A stretch of 64,000 nt of DNA from Lysinibacillus piscis. GTDB taxonomy: Bacteria > Bacillota > Bacilli > Bacillales_A > Planococcaceae. Of this stretch, positions 28,015 through 35,769 are shown in pieces. The notes beneath the pieces are model-generated. The model was not told the DNA's origin. It worked only from the letters and a program-made list of their open reading frames with translations, and made no database searches. Positions within the stretch are counted from its first letter, which is position 1, and every line of letters begins with the position of its first letter. The stretch is from contig NZ_BRZA01000002.1 of assembly GCF_026012395.1 (NCBI RefSeq), forward strand, positions 186,001 through 250,000, given 5' to 3'. Position numbers and translations under genes: made by a program.

Positions 28015-28410
28015 TCATTCAGAGGATGTGTCCTGCATCAGTTGCTCTATGGGCTGCTTCCAATTGATTTTAGCATTTGGATAGCTCATTAAAATTTCTT
28101 GCTGCAAGTATTCAAAATCCTTTTTTGTGAAGCCTTGCAATGTAGCGGTGTCACGAGCACCGACAAAAATACTGACAATTTCAAAAGCATCATTTGTCGT
28201 ACCTAAGTATTTTTCCCCTTCAAAAAGAGCACCTTTATAGGTGATGAAAAAATTTTTACGAACATTTTTCACATCATCATAAAAGTAGTAATGCCCTTTT
28301 TCATAGGCTTCATCGAGCTTTCGTTTCGGATCCGTTATATAGCGAATGGCTTTATAAAATACATAAAGAATAAGTACAATAACAGCAAGACGAATGAGTA
28401 ATGGTAACAT
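28015..28410 (-). CDS. ysdB: Sigma-W-type membrane-associated protein YsdB
   Basis: The 131-residue protein has one N-terminal membrane segment (about residues 3-20) followed by YITDPKRKLDEAYEKGHYYFYDDVKNVRKNFF and a soluble domain, matching B. subtilis YsdB, whose gene lies at the same place and belongs to the sigma-W envelope-stress regulon. Role unknown. The ATG at 28410 follows AAGGGGGAA on the minus strand; a TTG one codon upstream is less well spaced. It faces away from the flanking plus-strand genes. Confidence 0.8.
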   Translation of the reverse strand: MLPLLIRLAVIVLILYVFYKAIRYITDPKRKLDEAYEKGHYYFYDDVKNVRKNFFITYKGALFEGEKYLGTTNDAFEIVSIFVGARDTATLQGFTKKDFEYLQQEILMSYPNAKINWKQPIEQLMQDTSSE

Positions 28411-28506
28411 CAAATTCCCCCTTGAAGAAAGGTTATTCTTCCCTATACGATTAAAGGGGCAAATAGTTTCGTTTTTTTTTAATATTTTTTACTGTAGGAG
28501 GAACTA

Positions 28507-28989
28507 ATGAATTTACAACAATTATTTAGAATGCAAAGAGAATTAGATGCTTTTATTGAGCAAACGCAAAATATTCAACAGGATGTTTTTAAGGAGAAAG
28601 GCTTAGCATTGATGGTTGAACTAGCAGAACTAGCAAACGAAACACGCTGCTTTAAATTTTGGAGCACAAAGGGTCCATCTGAGCGTGCTGTAATTGTAGA
28701 GGAGTATGTTGATTCCATTCACTTTGTTTTATCATTAGGTATACTGAAAGGCTATACGCTGGATAAATGGCCTGTGCTTGAGGAAAGCTATGATTTAACG
28801 TCCTTATTTTTAATGACACAAGAATATATTTTAACTTTTATTAATCACCCTACTGAGATGCAATATGAAGCTGTTTGGCAATGCTATGGATTAATTGCTT
28901 ATAATTTAGGCTTTACATTTGAGGATATTGTGACAGCCTATATGGCGAAAAATGAAAAAAATTATGAGCGCCAACGTTCTGGCTATTGA
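28507..28989 (+). CDS. dUTP diphosphatase, dimeric all-alpha type
   Basis: The 160-residue protein hydrolyses dUTP to dUMP to keep uracil out of DNA. It is of the MazG-like all-alpha type and not the trimeric beta type: metal-binding ELAELANETRCFKFWS is followed by EEYVDSIHFVLSLG, giving the EXXE...EXXD pattern. TAGGAGGAAC precedes the ATG. Such enzymes occur in several Bacillales and phages. It stands between ysdB and the M42 peptidase, an insertion relative to B. subtilis. Confidence 0.85.
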   Translation: MNLQQLFRMQRELDAFIEQTQNIQQDVFKEKGLALMVELAELANETRCFKFWSTKGPSERAVIVEEYVDSIHFVLSLGILKGYTLDKWPVLEESYDLTSLFLMTQEYILTFINHPTEMQYEAVWQCYGLIAYNLGFTFEDIVTAYMAKNEKNYERQRSGY

Positions 28990-29068
28990 AAAATTTCTGA
29001 CGATTAAACTAGGAATATTTCGATAAACGAAGTATAATAAAGGGGATTCAATATTAGGAGGCAAACAA

Positions 29069-30157
29069 ATGTCACAATTAGACGCAACATTACAAATGTT
29101 TAAAGATTTAACAGATGCAAATGGTATTGCAGGCAATGAACGTGCACCACGCGAAGTAATGAAACAATACATCGCACCGTATGCAGATACAGTGGAAACA
29201 GATAATTTGGGTAGTGTAATTGCTAAAAAAGTTGGCGATGAAAACGGTCCTAAAATTATGGTTGCAGGTCACTTAGATGAAGTCGGCTTTATGGTAACAC
29301 AAATTGATGATAAAGGATTCATTAAATTCCAAACAATCGGCGGCTGGTGGAGCCAAGTAATGCTTGCACAACGTGTGACAATTACAACACGTAAGGGCGA
29401 TGAAGTGATTGGGGTAATCGGTTCGAAACCACCACATATTTTACCAGCAGATGTACGTAATAAAGTGGTAGACATTAAAGATATGTTTATTGATGTTGGT
29501 GCAGCTTCTAAGGAAGAGGTACTTGACTGGGGTATCCGTCCTGGTGATATGGTAACACCGTATTTTGAATTCAATGTAATGAAGAATGAAAAATATTTAT
29601 TAGCAAAAGCATGGGATAACCGCATTGGTTGTGCAATTGCCATTGATGTTATGAAGGCATTGAAAGGTGAAAAACATCCAAACATCGTATATTCAGTTGG
29701 CTGTGTACAAGAAGAAATTGGCTTACGTGGTGCGAAAACAGCAACATATAAAATTCAACCAGATATCGGCTTCTCTGTTGATGTAGGTGTGGCTGGTGAT
29801 ACACCAGGGGTAACACCAAAAGAATCAACAAGTAAGATGGGTGCAGGTCCACAAATCGTTGTTTATGATGCATCAATGGTATCTCATAGCGGTCTACGCA
29901 ATTTTGTATTAGACGTAGCGGAAGAAAATAATATCCCTTACCAATTTGAAGCAATGGCTGGTGGTGGTACAGATGCTGGCTCTATCCACATCACAGCAAA
30001 TGGTGTCCCTGCTTTAGCAATCGGTGTAGCAACACGCTATATCCACTCACACGCAGGTATTTTACATCGTGATGACTACGATAACGCAGTAAAGTTAATC
30101 GTAGAAGTCATCAAAAAATTAGACCGTGATGCAGTGAACCATATTATTTTTGAATAA
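29069..30157 (+). CDS. ysdC: M42 family metallo-aminopeptidase YsdC
   Basis: The 362-residue cobalt/zinc aminopeptidase has the M42 signatures: [13 protein letters not shown] (metal His and Asp), [15 protein letters not shown] (bridging Asp), [12 protein letters not shown] (catalytic Glu pair), [10 protein letters not shown] and the C-terminal [16 protein letters not shown] (metal His). AGGAGG precedes the ATG. Position after ysdA/ysdB matches B. subtilis ysdC. Its last 122 bases plus terminator are duplicated at 31498-31699, on the far side of the Rpn gene. Confidence 0.94.
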   Translation: MSQLDATLQMFKDLTDANGIAGNERAPREVMKQYIAPYADTVETDNLGSVIAKKVGDENGPKIMVAGHLDEVGFMVTQIDDKGFIKFQTIGGWWSQVMLAQRVTITTRKGDEVIGVIGSKPPHILPADVRNKVVDIKDMFIDVGAASKEEVLDWGIRPGDMVTPYFEFNVMKNEKYLLAKAWDNRIGCAIAIDVMKALKGEKHPNIVYSVGCVQEEIGLRGAKTATYKIQPDIGFSVDVGVAGDTPGVTPKESTSKMGAGPQIVVYDASMVSHSGLRNFVLDVAEENNIPYQFEAMAGGGTDAGSIHITANGVPALAIGVATRYIHSHAGILHRDDYDNAVKLIVEVIKKLDRDAVNHIIFE

Positions 30158-30237
30158 GCATTAAATGATTTAGCCTTCTAACAACTATGTTAGGAGGCTT
30201 TTTGTGTTGGTTAGACCAAAAAATATAGCAATGTTGA
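30036..30237 (+). repeat. Direct repeat, copy 1 (3' end of M42 gene plus terminator)
   Basis: These 202 bases recur at 31498-31699 with two differences (30084 region C versus T, 30184 region A versus G). This copy is the functional 3' end of the M42 gene. Weaker similarity extends beyond it (TTAGCGATTCAAA and AAAAAGAGG occur after both copies). Confidence 0.95.
30172..30204 (+). terminator. Intrinsic terminator after the M42 gene
   Basis: A 12-bp stem AGCCTTCTAACA (30172-30183) pairs with 30188-30199, with one mismatch, followed by TTTTT. Confidence 0.88.
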
Positions 30238-30437
30238 TGTTGATACAAAAATTTTAGCGATTCAAAGCCAAAAAGAGGAAAGGGAGCTATCAGAGGAGCA
30301 AAGTATTATAGACAAAATCTATATGCCAATTGTGAATGATACGAGCATTAAGAATATTACTATTCATGACTGGTGCTTAATTAACAAAAGTAAGACTATA
30401 TATTTTTTAATATTTAAATCTAATTACTATAGATAAG
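30212..30437 (+). other. Open fragment without start, probable gene remnant
   Basis: The frame reading SQKEERELSEEQSIIDKIYM and then a further 39 residues is open from the TAG near 30212 to a TAA near 30435. It has no start codon or ribosome site and begins inside the duplicated segment. It looks like the tail of a lost gene. No family is recognised. The remaining DNA to 30520 is AT-rich with a TATACT-like -10 just before the Rpn gene. Confidence 0.3.
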
Positions 30438-30536
30438 ATTAAAAATCTATTATGTTCACTTTAATCCGTAGCAATAGAAATACATAACATATATGCGCTA
30501 TACTGTAGACACAAACAACAGGAAGGATGACTATGA

Positions 30537-31382
30537 TTGAAGGCGAATATTCAGCATAAAGATAGTGTATTTTCCTTGTATTTGAGTGACTCTAAACGAT
30601 TAATTGATGTGTACAATGCCGTTCAAAACGAAAATTACGCATTAGATACACCTGTGGAAATTAACACATTAGAAAATGTCCTGTATAAAGACCGTATCAA
30701 TGATGTATCCTTTGTATTAGATGGTAAATTTGTGATATTAGTCGAGCATCAATCCACTATTTGTACCAACATGCCATTGCGGATGTTGATGTATATTGGA
30801 CGGTTGTACGAAAAAATGACCATAGGCGACAATATTTATGGGTCAACGCCAATTCGTTTACCAGCACCTGAATTTCTTGTCTTATACAATGGAGAAGAGA
30901 ACTTACCGAAAGAACAAATCATATCCTTATCAGATACATTTAAGGATGCACCACACATCAATACACTCGATTTATCTGTGAAGGTCATTAATATTAATTA
31001 TGGACAGAATGACGCTATCTTAGAGAAAAGTAGCACGTTAAAGCACTATGGATTTTTTATTTACACGGTGCAGCAGTATCGAAAAGAGGGGTTACCATTA
31101 GCAGATGCCATTCATCAAGCGGTACAAGAGTGTAAACGTCAAGGGATTATGCAGGAATTTTTAGAACAACATGCGAGCGAGGTGGAAAATATGTTACTTC
31201 ATGAATGGAGTTTAGAGGAACAATTACAATTCAGTAAACAAGAGGGGATTAGAAAAGGAATTGAAAGAGAGAAATTTGAAATAGCTAAAAATTTGATAGC
31301 AAAAGGTTTAGATAATTCTTTTATCATGGACGTTACACATTTAACAAATGAGCAAATAAATCAACTACGTACAGAAATGTAA
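30537..31382 (+). CDS. Rpn family recombination-promoting nuclease / putative transposase
   Basis: The 281-residue protein belongs to the PD-(D/E)XK nuclease family known as Rpn or PDDEXK_2. The core is VSFVLDGKFVILVEHQSTI (about residues 60-80) with the Asp and the E-x-Q that make the nuclease active site, followed by NMPLRMLMYIGRLYEKM and the C-terminal Lys/Glu-rich helix. E. coli RpnA nicks DNA and stimulates RecA-independent recombination. The start is a TTG; the nearby ATG at 30533 is out of frame and stops after eight codons, so the natural start may have been damaged. The gene is flanked by 202-bp direct repeats of the M42 gene end. Confidence 0.85.
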   Translation: MKANIQHKDSVFSLYLSDSKRLIDVYNAVQNENYALDTPVEINTLENVLYKDRINDVSFVLDGKFVILVEHQSTICTNMPLRMLMYIGRLYEKMTIGDNIYGSTPIRLPAPEFLVLYNGEENLPKEQIISLSDTFKDAPHINTLDLSVKVININYGQNDAILEKSSTLKHYGFFIYTVQQYRKEGLPLADAIHQAVQECKRQGIMQEFLEQHASEVENMLLHEWSLEEQLQFSKQEGIRKGIEREKFEIAKNLIAKGLDNSFIMDVTHLTNEQINQLRTEM

Positions 31383-31469
31383 CGGCTTTAGGGAGGGGCA
31401 TTTTAATTATTGACTGTGACATAATCTCACACTTGAAATATCATCTGCCTTATACGAGTACAGTATTTG

Positions 31470-31619
31470 TTGGCTCCATCCATATGGCAGCAATCGAGCT
31501 ATATCCACTCACACGCAGGTATTTTACATCGTGATGACTATGATAACGCAGTAAAGTTAATCGTAGAAGTCATCAAAAAATTAGACCGTGATGCAGTGAA
31601 CCATATTATTTTTGAATAA
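31470..31619 (+). pseudogene. Truncated second copy of the M42 peptidase C-terminus
   Basis: This fragment repeats the last codons of the M42 gene up to its TAA at 31617. Before the near-identical part begins (31498) there is a diverged stretch resembling the peptidase codons for GSIHITAN, with a deletion of about 35 bases relative to copy 1. It has no start and cannot make a working peptidase. Confidence 0.85.
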
Positions 31620-31699
31620 GCATTAAATGATTTAGCCTTCTAACGACTATGTTAGGAGGCTTTTTGTGTTGGTTAGACCAAAAAATATAGCAATGTTGA
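31498..31699 (+). repeat. Direct repeat, copy 2 (M42 3' end plus terminator)
   Basis: It matches 30036-30237 at 200 of 202 bases by eye, at a constant offset of 1462. It includes a working-looking terminator (31633-31666). The sequence from 31383 to 31470 holds no gene. The 180 bases after it up to 31878 hold only a GTTGGATATAATATAAG-type -10 for the Fic gene. Confidence 0.95.
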
Positions 31700-31878
31700 C
31701 TTAGCGATTCAAATATAAAAAGAGGTATCAATGGTATACTGTTCGTAACATTAACTAACCGTGACAAATACTTACCAAACCGAAGTTGATAGACGCTGAA
31801 ACAAATCATCTAACTGTATTGATATAAAGTTGGATATAATATAAGAAACAATTGAAGGAAAAGAATCGAGGGATTGTT

Positions 31879-32480
31879 GTGCTTGAAAATAAACAAAACA
31901 TTACAAACCAACTTGAGCTAAACCGTGAAGAGGAACGACTTTCAAAGAAAAGGGCAAAGACGCTTTATGATTTGGGACAGATTCATCAAATAGAGGTAGG
32001 AACTTTTAAGGGCTTATCTGAAATTCATGCATATTTATTTGAAGAGATTTACCCATTCACTGGAAAGGTGCGAGAGGTGAATATCACAAAAGGGAGTTTT
32101 CGGTTTGCCCTGTTATGTATTTGTAGGTATCCTTAGAACATATTAATAAAATGCCACAAACGACTTTTGATGAGATTGTTGAAAAATATGTTGAAATGAA
32201 CATTGCACATCCATTCCGAGAAGGTAACGGGAGAAGTACACGTATTTGGCTTGATTTGATTTTTAAAAAAGAATTACAGCGGATAGTTGAGTGGAATAAA
32301 ATAGACAAAGAAGATTACCTTTTGGCAATGGAACGTAGTCCGATTTGGGATATTGAAATCAAGCAATTACTCAAAAATGCACTAGTTGGTGAAATTAATA
32401 GTCGTGAGGTATTCATGAAAGGTATTGATATTAGCTACTACTATGAAGGTTATACAGAGTATAATATAGAAGATTTGTAA
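31879..32480 (+). pseudogene. Broken Fic protein gene, class III (NmFic-like)
   Basis: From a GTG at 31879, with GAGGGA before it, the frame codes for an N-terminal Fic region with IHQIEVGTFKGLSEIHAYLF and YPFTGKVREVNITKGSFRFA. It then loses one base near 32107 and also meets an in-frame TAG in the restored frame. Reading resumes as LEHINKM and continues with the intact catalytic motif HPFREGNGRSTR and the C-terminal SYYYEGY, which matches the inhibitory helix motif (S/T)xxxE(G/N) at the end of Neisseria NmFic. The ancestor was a self-inhibited class III Fic AMP-transferase. Two lesions mark it as dead unless one is a sequencing error. Confidence 0.85.
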
Positions 32481-32489
32481 ACAGATAGA

Positions 32490-32529
32490 AGGTGTACGAG
32501 TGTTAGAAAAAACTCGTACACCTATTTTT
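32490..32529 (+). terminator. Intrinsic terminator after the Fic remnant
   Basis: A 12-bp perfect stem AGGTGTACGAGT (32490-32501 with 32512-32523) followed by ATTTTTG. Confidence 0.85.
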
Positions 32530-32682
32530 GTATTGTATTTCTGTTAATAACACTGGGGCGTGTCTGAAAACTTGTTATTTCATAAATAATTGGGCGAATT
32601 CATCCGTTAATCGGGCGAAACAGTACTTTTAGCAGGGTTTTTGTACAAAATGATGATAGTAAAAAGCATACATACACTATTT

Positions 32683-33150
32683 TTATTTGTCTAATTTATT
32701 TTTTAATGGCTTCTGAAGTACATCCACAATAGCAGCAAAGATACTTATTGCTAAAATCCCCATTAAACTTAGTGATATTGGGCCTGCTGGATCGTCATTT
32801 GTCACTTTAGAAAGTATCTTTAAGGTGATGCTTCCTATAAAAATAAGGACAATCACTGCAAAAGCACATTTTTTAATAATTTGTAGTGCTTTCAGGGATT
32901 GCTTCGTGTAAGCATTATTTCTTTCAACATAGGTTAACAATTTAAATGCTTGATACAACGTAATAGCAAATGTGATGCAGAATCCGTATGCACATATTAA
33001 AAAGGGAATTAAGAAGTAAGCCGTATCTGGATGTACCTTTGCATCCTTAATAGCAATCACAGGTAACCAGATACATAAAGCAAGCACTGCAAGCCCAGCT
33101 AGAAAAATCATGATTTTTAAAAAAGTAGTAGAAACTCGTTGAACATTCAT
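32683..33150 (-). CDS. DUF2975 family membrane protein
   Basis: The 155-residue protein has four membrane segments (about residues 10-33, 45-66, 93-113 and 126-146) with the DUF2975 feature LLTYVERNNAYTKQSLKALQIIKKCA between the second and third. The ATG at 33150 follows GAGGTG on the minus strand; the longer frame from 33192 lacks a ribosome site. DUF2975 genes are normally followed by a small Cro/CI-type regulator gene; none is seen downstream here, where only non-coding DNA (32530-32682) precedes the Fic remnant. Function unknown. Confidence 0.75.
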   Translation of the reverse strand: MNVQRVSTTFLKIMIFLAGLAVLALCIWLPVIAIKDAKVHPDTAYFLIPFLICAYGFCITFAITLYQAFKLLTYVERNNAYTKQSLKALQIIKKCAFAVIVLIFIGSITLKILSKVTNDDPAGPISLSLMGILAISIFAAIVDVLQKPLKNKLDK

Positions 33151-33343
33151 TTCGAACACCTCACTTATATAACAGCAACATGATTTTAGCATATATTTTA
33201 TCGTTTAACAATAAAATTATATTGTTTTTTATAATTGAAGCTTAATAATAAAGAAATAGATTGTTATGACTAAATATTCTTTATTGTGCATAGTTATATA
33301 TTGAAATGATTAATTTATTTATTTAAAAATAATAAAAATTCAC

Positions 33344-33371
33344 TTGATTTTATATTTATGCATGTTATACT
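33344..33371 (+). promoter_or_regulatory. argF promoter with extended -10
   Basis: TTGATT (33344-33349), a 16-base spacer and TGTTATACT (33363-33371), an extended -10. The leader to the ATG is short. No convincing ArgR box was found in the 210-base gap upstream. Confidence 0.6.
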
Positions 33372-33405
33372 TATTTCAAGAGCAACGGAATAAGGAGCGG
33401 ATTGG

Positions 33406-34371
33406 ATGAAATTACTTGAGGAAGTACAGCTGAAATTAGTAGCTAATTTAAAAGGACAGGATTTATTAACATTATTAGATTATTCGAGTGACGATGTGCA
33501 ACAGTTGATAGAACTAGCGGCACAATTGAAATTTCTTACAAAAGAAGGGAAATGCCCACAACTATTAGTAGGGAAAACACTGGGCATGATATTTGAAAAA
33601 CATTCGACACGTACACGTATTTCATTCGAGGTCGGTATGAATCAATTAGGTGGAAAAGGTATGTATATGCATGCGCGTGATCTGCAAATTGGTCGTGGTG
33701 AATCTATTTATGATACAGCACATGTTTTATCAGGCTATTTAGATGGTATTATGATTCGTGCAAACTCACATGAGATGGTGAAAGAGTTAGCCGAGCATGC
33801 AGCGATTCCTGTTATCAATGGTTTAACGGATTTATATCATCCATGTCAAGCATTAGCAGATGTACTGACAATTGCTGAGCATAAAGGTCATTTACAAGGA
33901 TTGAAAATCGCCTATGTTGGGGATGGTAATAATGTAGCACACTCATTAGTTGTAGCAGCGGCACATGTAGGAATGCATGTAGCTGTGGCAACACCTGTTG
34001 GCTATGAATGTGATGCAACGATTATAGCAAAGGCACAAGCGATTGCGACGGCAAATGGTAGTACTATTACAATTACCAATGACCCTGTGGAGGCTGTATT
34101 ACAAGCAGATGCTATTTATGCAGATGTTTGGACATCTATGGGGCAAGAAGATGAAACAGCAAAACGTTTACAAGATTTTGTTGGTTATCAAATTAATGAT
34201 GAGCTTGTTGCACATGCCAAGCCAGATTATATGTTCCTTCACTGTTTACCTGCACACCGTGAAGAAGAGGTTGCAACATCTGTTATTGATGGACCAAACT
34301 CCTATATTTTTGAGCAGGCTGAAAATCGACTTCATGCACAAAAGGCTGTGCTGGCATCGATTCTAGCATAA
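33406..34371 (+). CDS. argF: Ornithine carbamoyltransferase
   Basis: The 321-residue enzyme makes citrulline from ornithine and carbamoyl phosphate. It has the carbamoyl-phosphate motif STRTR (residues 67-71), the HPCQALADVLTI motif and the ornithine/catalytic HCLPAHREEEV. The first 20 residues precede the usual start region of the family but are in frame with a good AAGGAGCGG site. It stands alone, without other arginine genes, between the accessory region and sspI; whether it serves biosynthesis or catabolism cannot be told from the sequence. Confidence 0.93.
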   Translation: MKLLEEVQLKLVANLKGQDLLTLLDYSSDDVQQLIELAAQLKFLTKEGKCPQLLVGKTLGMIFEKHSTRTRISFEVGMNQLGGKGMYMHARDLQIGRGESIYDTAHVLSGYLDGIMIRANSHEMVKELAEHAAIPVINGLTDLYHPCQALADVLTIAEHKGHLQGLKIAYVGDGNNVAHSLVVAAAHVGMHVAVATPVGYECDATIIAKAQAIATANGSTITITNDPVEAVLQADAIYADVWTSMGQEDETAKRLQDFVGYQINDELVAHAKPDYMFLHCLPAHREEEVATSVIDGPNSYIFEQAENRLHAQKAVLASILA

Positions 34372-34508
34372 TGATTGGGTAAGGACATGCACAATAAGAA
34401 CAGAGGGAATTATTGTGCATGATAAATAGTGGCATACAGCCAGAGGGATGTAGATCACATGCGATGCGTGTTTGTCAGGATGGACGGACCGCACACGCTA
34501 CATAGATA

Positions 34509-34541
34509 AAGTAACCTGGGGGACGCTAGGTTACTTTTTTT
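34509..34541. terminator. Terminator between argF and sspI
   Basis: AAGTAACCT (34509-34517) pairs with AGGTTACTT (34528-34536), followed by a T-run. It overlaps the sspI stop codon and may serve both converging genes. Two further stem candidates lie before it: ATGCACAATAA (34387-34397 with 34410-34420) and GCGTGT/ACACGC around 34465-34495. Confidence 0.75.
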
Positions 34542-34749
34542 AATGGGCAAAAGCTTGCTCTAGCTTTTGAGTAAAAGCCTCTTGTTCAGTGATGCTTGCT
34601 TGTTGCCACCATTTCTCTAAAAATACACCAAGTCCTGGTAATAAATGTTCCTCTCCACGATCAATGGCATCCACTACAATATCTTTCAATTCAGCAGCAG
34701 ATTGACCATGTACATTGGTTGTAATGGCATCTCGTATTTGAAAATTCAT
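34540..34749 (-). CDS. sspI: Small acid-soluble spore protein SspI
   Basis: The 69-residue protein begins MNFQIRDAITTNVHGQSAAE and matches the SspI family, minor forespore proteins found only in spores. The ATG at 34749 follows AAGGAGGCGA on the minus strand. B. subtilis has sspI just ahead of the ysgA-pheS region, as here. A sigma-G-like promoter is upstream. Confidence 0.9.
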   Translation of the reverse strand: MNFQIRDAITTNVHGQSAAELKDIVVDAIDRGEEHLLPGLGVFLEKWWQQASITEQEAFTQKLEQAFAH

Positions 34750-34767
34750 ATAAATCGCCTCCTTATT

Positions 34768-34799
34768 TATAATGTGTCCCAATGTAAAAAAAATATTCA
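34768..34799 (-). promoter_or_regulatory. Candidate forespore (sigma-G/F) promoter of sspI
   Basis: On the minus strand TGAATA (34799-34794) and CATTATA (34774-34768) are separated by 19 bases, close to the sigma-G pattern of TGAATA and CATnnTA with about 18. The downstream distance to the ribosome site is suitable. Confidence 0.45.
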
Positions 34800-34962
34800 T
34801 TCAGTACAAATGATGAAAGAAAAATGCATAACAATAAAATAATTTGCATAAAACTATCTTACCTTTTAGCGTAAAGGGCGATTTGATGTGGATTGCCATA
34901 AATTATTACTATGGAGCTACCTAGGAATAAAGGATTGTGCGCATAATCGATAGGATAAAATC

Positions 34963-35481
34963 ATGTCAAAGCAACCCCAACTATTTCCCGAACAGCCCTT
35001 TGAAGAGCTATTGCAAGCTGTGCAACCAATGATTACAGCTATTTGTGTCAAATGTCGTATTTACAAAGAGCATGACTATTATCGCCAAATTGCCTCCATT
35101 GCTGCATGGGAGGCATGGAAAAAGGCTGATTGCTCGAAAGGCGTATTTTCTTCTTATGTATATACGTCCATCAGAGGAGCGATATTGAACGAACTTTCTA
35201 AAGAGCGGATATCGATGGAGTTATACACCCCAACAATGGATGACACATTATATTTTTTATATCAGGAATATTATGAACAATATGAGGAGCAAACAGAATA
35301 TGCAATGGAACAGTTACTTTCTGCTTTATCTGAAGAAGAAAAGATTATTTTATTTCGTTGGTATATGGAAGGCTATAGTTATATAGAGATAGCAAAAGAA
35401 TTACAGTTGTCTGTCGAAGCCGTGAAAAAAAGAAGTATACGTATGCGAGCAAAACTTCAGAAATGGAGAAGGAATAAATAA
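34963..35481 (+). CDS. Sigma-70 family RNA polymerase sigma factor
   Basis: The 172-residue protein has a region-2-like helical part (about 10-85: YYRQIASIAAWEAWKK, FSSYVYTSIRGAILNELSKE) and a region 4 with a helix-turn-helix (about 120-168: LSEEEKIILFRWYMEGYSYIEIAKELQLSVEAVKKRSIRMRAKL). It is the size of an alternative sigma factor. No anti-sigma gene is adjacent; its neighbours are sspI (opposite strand) and an EAL protein. AGGA lies before the ATG. The DNA from 35482 to 35769 after it is AT-rich and empty apart from a possible promoter for the next gene. Target genes unknown. Confidence 0.75.
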   Translation: MSKQPQLFPEQPFEELLQAVQPMITAICVKCRIYKEHDYYRQIASIAAWEAWKKADCSKGVFSSYVYTSIRGAILNELSKERISMELYTPTMDDTLYFLYQEYYEQYEEQTEYAMEQLLSALSEEEKIILFRWYMEGYSYIEIAKELQLSVEAVKKRSIRMRAKLQKWRRNK

Positions 35482-35769
35482 TTATGCATGACAAAGTAAA
35501 ATATCTATTAAAAATACAATAATTATAGATTATATGCAGAAAAAATACCAAAAGTATGATAAGATAATAGTGCTTTAAATATTCAAACGGTTTAATGGTT
35601 TGTATACAATTCCTACTAAAAGTGATATTGTTTTAAATAAGATGACCTATTTTTTATTGTTATAAATAGTACATTTAGCTAATTAATAGAAAGATACCGA
35701 TAAGAGAATAAAACTATATATAGATATTTATTTTGTTATAATTTGTCATGTGGGAAAGAAGGGGATGGA

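Noticed and set aside
29269..29685. 138-residue minus-strand frame opposite the M42 gene
   Set aside because: Antisense shadow of a well-supported gene without its own start signals.
33250..33400. ArgR box upstream of argF
   Set aside because: Several AT-rich half-sites occur, but none gives a convincing full operator in this AT-rich DNA.
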